NCBI GenBank assembly: GCA_020061355.1
Contig: JAGUYK010000032.1
Coordinates: forward strand, 1-64,000
Direction of reading: 5' to 3'
DNA from: Ignavibacteriales bacterium
GTDB lineage: Bacteria; Bacteroidota; Ignavibacteria; Ignavibacteriales; Melioribacteraceae
DNA: 64,000 nucleotides
Shown here: in pieces, positions 60,570-64,000 of the stretch
Layout: the number at the start of each line of letters is the position of its first letter
Numbering within the stretch: position 1 is the stretch's first letter
Made by a program: the position numbers and the translations under genes
The notes under the pieces: generated by a model
Database searches by the model: none
What the model saw: the letters and a program-made list of their open reading frames with translations, nothing else
What the model was told of the DNA's origin: nothing

Positions 60570-61007
60570 ATGGGCAGAATATTCAAAATCTTTTTCATTT
60601 TAATTTTTCTTGCATTAATCGGTATACAGTTTATTGAAGTTGAACGGACAAATCCACCCGTCATAGGGGATCTTCAGGCTCCCGGTCAGGTAAAGGAATT
60701 ATTTAAAAAATCCTGTTACGATTGTCACTCAAACGAAACCGAATGGCCATGGTACAGTCATGTTGCACCGATTTCATGGCTTGTGATAAATGATGTGAAA
60801 GACGGGAGGAAGAATTTAAACTTTTCAGAATGGGAAAAACTATCTTCCCGTAATAAAGCTGATGCAAAAAAAGAAATCTGGGAAGAAGTTCGCAACGATA
60901 ATATGCCGATGGCAATTTATACTTACACTCATCCCGGTGCTAAACTTGATATTACCCAGAAGAACATAATTAAACAATGGGCTACCGGAGGAGCAATCTG
61001 GGACTAA
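60570..61007 (+). CDS. Membrane-anchored heme-binding-domain protein
   Basis: 145 residues with one N-terminal membrane helix (about 5-23) and a c-heme motif CYDCH at 49-53. The surrounding ELFKKSCYDCHSNET, WPWYSHVAPISWLV and MPMAIYTYTHP are typical of the Haem_bd domain, a small periplasmic c-type cytochrome. It may carry electrons from the periplasm to a partner not seen here. Confidence 0.88.
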   Translation: MGRIFKIFFILIFLALIGIQFIEVERTNPPVIGDLQAPGQVKELFKKSCYDCHSNETEWPWYSHVAPISWLVINDVKDGRKNLNFSEWEKLSSRNKADAKKEIWEEVRNDNMPMAIYTYTHPGAKLDITQKNIIKQWATGGAIWD

Positions 61008-61189
61008 AATTTTATCTGTTTATTACAATTTGAAGATTAAGTTAATTTGTCCAAGCTAGTCCAGATAAACTTTTAACAATTAATAATTTTGTGGAAAGTT
61101 TTTAACCCCCTTCTTATGTTTGTGCGTCGCATTTAGATTGTTGCCTTATATAAAAAAATTCACTTACTTTCCTATCAGCGAGGTAATCC

Positions 61190-62107
61190 ATGCTGAAACT
61201 ATTTAAGATCGTTGACAACAAAATAATTCCAGCGGAAAATGGCGAAGGAAATATTTTTATTTATATAAACCCGGATGATACTGAGAGAAAATATCTTGTT
61301 GATGAATTCAAAGTGGATGAACATACTCTCAATTCTGCATTGGATCCTGACGAACTTTCACGCCTCGAATATGAACCCGATCATGTTGCGTTAATCTTTA
61401 AAAGTCCTAGAAATTATGCCGCTAAAGAACACACCTTATTATTTAAGGTTAATTCGATTGGAGCGTTCTTATTTAAGGAAAAACTTGTTTTTGTAACAAG
61501 CGAGGAGATCCCTTTTTTCCCGGTTAAACAGTTTGCAAAAATGGGAGCATTAAATAATGTACTGTTAAAAATAATTTACAGCTCCACATTTCATTTTCTT
61601 GAACATTTGAAAGTAATCAATTCAATTTCCGATGAGATTGAAAGGAAAATAAGTACTGCCATGGAAAACAAGTACCTTCTTAACCAGTTTACACTGGGAA
61701 AGAGTCTTGTCTTTTATCAAAATGCAATAAATGCTAATAGTGTTCTTTTGGAAAAAATGAAGTTAAATTCAGCCAAATTAAATTTTTCAGTTGAAGATAT
61801 AGAACTACTTGATGATTTGATTATCGAGAATAATCAGTGCTATCGTCAAACGGAAATTTATTCCAACATTCTCGCAAGTCTGATGGATGCAAAAGCTTCT
61901 ATTATCAGTAATAATCTAAACGTCCTGATGAAAACTCTTAACATAATTACAATTATGATAATGGTTCCTACCTTTGTAGTAAGTGCTTTTTCGATGAATG
62001 TTGATATTCCATTACAAAATAATCCTCAAGCTTTTATTCTGATAATGTCATTTGCGTTGATTTCGGTTATCAGCTTTTTAGTTTTTTGGAAATGGAAGAA
62101 GTGGTAA
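61190..62107 (+). CDS. CorA-like divalent cation transporter with variant selectivity motif
   Basis: 305 residues. A large cytoplasmic domain (about 1-240) rich in helices and two C-terminal membrane helices (about 245-268 and 280-300). The conserved YGMN loop of CorA appears here as FSMN, followed by VDIPLQNNP in the outer loop. Mg2+ or Co2+ transport is likely, but with altered selectivity. The C-terminus KWKKW is basic as in other family members. Confidence 0.85.
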   Translation: MLKLFKIVDNKIIPAENGEGNIFIYINPDDTERKYLVDEFKVDEHTLNSALDPDELSRLEYEPDHVALIFKSPRNYAAKEHTLLFKVNSIGAFLFKEKLVFVTSEEIPFFPVKQFAKMGALNNVLLKIIYSSTFHFLEHLKVINSISDEIERKISTAMENKYLLNQFTLGKSLVFYQNAINANSVLLEKMKLNSAKLNFSVEDIELLDDLIIENNQCYRQTEIYSNILASLMDAKASIISNNLNVLMKTLNIITIMIMVPTFVVSAFSMNVDIPLQNNPQAFILIMSFALISVISFLVFWKWKKW

Positions 62108-62383
62108 AATTTCTCAATTGAATTGGTAGTCAACTTTTGAAGATACACTCCTTATTAAGTCTTTATTAAATGGTCTTTAAATCTTCTGCTCATCAGGAGT
62201 TTCTTGCCGTTCTTCAAAATGACTATATAATCAAATTAGTTTTGAACCATTCCAACCAAGACCTCGTTATCCTTCATAAAACAAGACTTAATAGAAATAG
62301 GTTATTATAATTCTTAAATTTGCTTCTGCTTTTTGTCAATTTCGTAAATATTTGAATGGCTAAAGAATTACAAAGGATAAAAA

Positions 62384-64000
62384 ATGAATGACAATAATAA
62401 GAACCATTTTTCGGAAATAGATGAATTAGAGTTAAGAGAATGGTTAGAATCCCTTGAGTATGTTCTGCAATCGGGCGGACCGGAAAAAGTTAAAGAACTT
62501 TTACACAACTTAAGTGTTTATTCGCATGAAGCCGGTGTTGAGCTTCCGTTTACAGCAAACACCCCATATATAAATTCCATACCTAAAAATTTGCAGCCCC
62601 CATTTCCAGGCGGAAGGGAAATCGAGCGCCGTATTAAAAGTTTAATCCGCTGGAATGCTATGGCAATGGTTGTTCGTGCTAATAAAGAGGAATCGGGTAT
62701 CGGCGGTCATATTTCTACTTATGCATCAGCAGCAACATTGTACGAGATTGGTTTCAACCATTTCTTCAGAGGTAAAGACGGTAATCAACCGGGTGATATA
62801 ATTTATTTTCAGGGACATGCCGCCCCGGGATTTTATGCACGGGCATTTCTAGAAGGAAGAATTTCAAAAGAGCAGTTAGAAAATTTCAGAAGGGAATTAA
62901 AACCGGGCGGCGGACTTTCATCATACCCTCATCCATGGCTGATGCCAGACTTCTGGGAATTTCCAACTGTATCAATGGGACTTGGTCCTATCCAGGCAAT
63001 TTATCAGGCAAGATTTTTAAGGTATCTTGAAGACCGGGGATTAAAGCAGCCGAGTGATCAAAAAGTTTGGGCATTCCTTGGTGACGGAGAAACTGATGAA
63101 CCGGAGGCACTCGGTGCAATCTCTCTTGCAGCACGTGAAAAACTGGATAACCTGATATTTGTTATCAACTGTAATCTGCAGAGGCTTGATGGACCTGTTC
63201 GTGGAAACGCAAAAATAATTCAGGAACTTGAAGCTAATTTCCGTGGTGCTGGATGGAATGTTATTAAAGTTATATGGGGAAGTGATTGGGATCCGCTAAT
63301 AGAAGAAGATAAAACCGGGCTGCTGATAAAGAGGATGAATGAAATTATTGACGGTGAATCACAGAATTATATTGTACGCGGCGGAAAATATATCCGCGAG
63401 CATTTCTTTTCTAAGTATCCTGAACTTCTGAAACTTGTTGAAAAATATTCCGATGAGACTCTTGAGAAAATGAAACGCGGCGGACACGATCCGGAAAAAG
63501 TTTATGCCGCCTTCAAAGCTGCTGTTGAACATAAAGATGCTCCAACTGTTATTCTTGCCAAAACTGTTAAAGGTTATGGATTAGGCGAAGCAGGAGAAGG
63601 AAAAAATATTACACATCAGCAGAAAAAATTAAATGAAGATGAATTAAAAGAATTCAGAACACGTTTCGGAATTCCGATTAGTGATGAAGATGTTATTAAA
63701 GCTCCGTTCTACCGTCCGGCAGAAGATAGCCCGGAGATTACTTATTTAAAAGAGAGAAGAAAAGTCCTTGGCGGTTATATTCCTAAAAGAGTTGTTAAAT
63801 CATCACCGATCAAAACTCCATCGGAGGAATTATTTGAGGAGTTTTATCAGGGAACCGAAGGACGTGAAGTATCGACAACCATGGTATTTGTTCGAATACT
63901 TTCAAAACTATTGCGTGATAAAGAACTTGGTCATCTTGTAGTACCAATTGTCCCAGATGAAGCTCGAACATTCGGTATGGAATCGTTGTTCCGTCAGATT
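62384..64000 (+). CDS. aceE: Pyruvate dehydrogenase E1 component, homodimeric (3' truncated)
   Basis: Decarboxylates pyruvate in the PDH complex. The frame runs open from ATG 62384 to the right edge (539 codons), so the C-terminal about 40% is missing. SGIGGHISTYASAATLYEIG, the thiamine-diphosphate motif GDGETDEPEALG with NCN about 30 residues later, and RLDGPVRGN are typical of AceE rather than the two-subunit E1 or transketolase. An AAGGA ribosome-binding site lies eight bases upstream. The partner subunits must lie outside the window. Confidence 0.93.
   Translation, partial: MNDNNKNHFSEIDELELREWLESLEYVLQSGGPEKVKELLHNLSVYSHEAGVELPFTANTPYINSIPKNLQPPFPGGREIERRIKSLIRWNAMAMVVRANKEESGIGGHISTYASAATLYEIGFNHFFRGKDGNQPGDIIYFQGHAAPGFYARAFLEGRISKEQLENFRRELKPGGGLSSYPHPWLMPDFWEFPTVSMGLGPIQAIYQARFLRYLEDRGLKQPSDQKVWAFLGDGETDEPEALGAISLAAREKLDNLIFVINCNLQRLDGPVRGNAKIIQELEANFRGAGWNVIKVIWGSDWDPLIEEDKTGLLIKRMNEIIDGESQNYIVRGGKYIREHFFSKYPELLKLVEKYSDETLEKMKRGGHDPEKVYAAFKAAVEHKDAPTVILAKTVKGYGLGEAGEGKNITHQQKKLNEDELKEFRTRFGIPISDEDVIKAPFYRPAEDSPEITYLKERRKVLGGYIPKRVVKSSPIKTPSEELFEEFYQGTEGREVSTTMVFVRILSKLLRDKELGHLVVPIVPDEARTFGMESLFRQI

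Noticed and set aside
1-64000. CRISPR arrays, rRNA, tRNA, prophage or conjugative genes
   Set aside because: No regularly spaced repeats, no conserved RNA gene sequences and no phage or transfer genes were seen on either strand by eye; a covariance-model search would be needed to exclude small RNAs.

Overview
The window reads as a chromosomal segment of an AT-rich, Gram-negative member of the Bacteroidota/Ignavibacteriota group, most likely Ignavibacteria (Melioribacter/Ignavibacterium-like). The reasons are two secreted proteins ending in type IX secretion sorting domains of the NYPNPFNP type, a PorV/PorQ-like outer-membrane protein, TonB-CTD proteins, a bacterial sucrose synthase, and short palindromic repeats of a kind I recall from such genomes. 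This placement is inference; no rRNA or tRNA gene was seen. Genes are densely packed, and the only gene-free stretch above 300 bases is 35528-35877.

Layout. 1-6899 (+): a molybdate/tungstate ABC transporter (cut at the left edge) followed by molybdenum cofactor genes: a secreted tandem molybdopterin-fold-like protein, moeA, an unusually short moaA, moaC and a MOSC-MogA fusion. 6923-18676 (-): an imino-acid catabolic island, read right to left: glycyl-radical activase, HypD-type trans-4-hydroxyproline dehydratase, Xaa-Pro aminopeptidase, a repeat-flanked GIY-YIG gene, proline dehydrogenase, 4-hydroxy-2-oxoglutarate aldolase-like enzyme, alanine-glyoxylate aminotransferase-like enzyme, P5C dehydrogenase and a Na+/proline symporter. 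18809-30466: DMT transporter, Tat-exported metallo-hydrolase, a lipoprotein propeller, a secreted matrixin protease with T9SS tail, alanine racemase, TPM protein, phosphoglycerate mutase, PorV/PorQ-like protein, and an ECF sigma/anti-sigma/TonB-CTD operon. 30526-35527: rseP, dxr, a CopD-like membrane protein, and two c-type-heme-motif proteins, one fused to a predicted outer-membrane barrel.

35878-45980: a membrane LuxR regulator, an unknown Cys-motif protein with nitronate monooxygenase, a sugar nucleotidyltransferase, metK-ahcY, a four-gene signalling operon (secreted protein, multi-TM protein, histidine kinase, receiver) and an AmrS-type radical SAM enzyme. 46011-55587 (-): pyruvate kinase and a Lon-family protease, then a sucrose operon (fructokinase, fused sucrose-phosphate synthase/phosphatase, sucrose synthase). 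55887-64000 (+): mfd, a CNNM/CorC protein, a heme-binding protein, a CorA-like transporter and the first 539 codons of pyruvate dehydrogenase E1 (aceE).

The most notable system is the hydroxyproline island. It carries parts of two different routes from hydroxyproline: an oxygen-sensitive glycyl-radical dehydration to P5C (HypD), and enzymes matching the mitochondrial route in which an oxidised, ring-opened hydroxyproline skeleton is split by a HOGA1-type aldolase and the glyoxylate is transaminated by an AGT-type enzyme. P5C dehydrogenase serves both, the Xaa-Pro aminopeptidase can trim imino-acid peptides, and a secreted matrixin about 3.5 kb away could feed it from collagen-like protein. 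Secondary points are a multi-TM module shared by two signalling loci, a heme-motif/barrel pair, and identical 50-bp palindromic repeats flanking a GIY-YIG gene whose 3' end lies inside one repeat.
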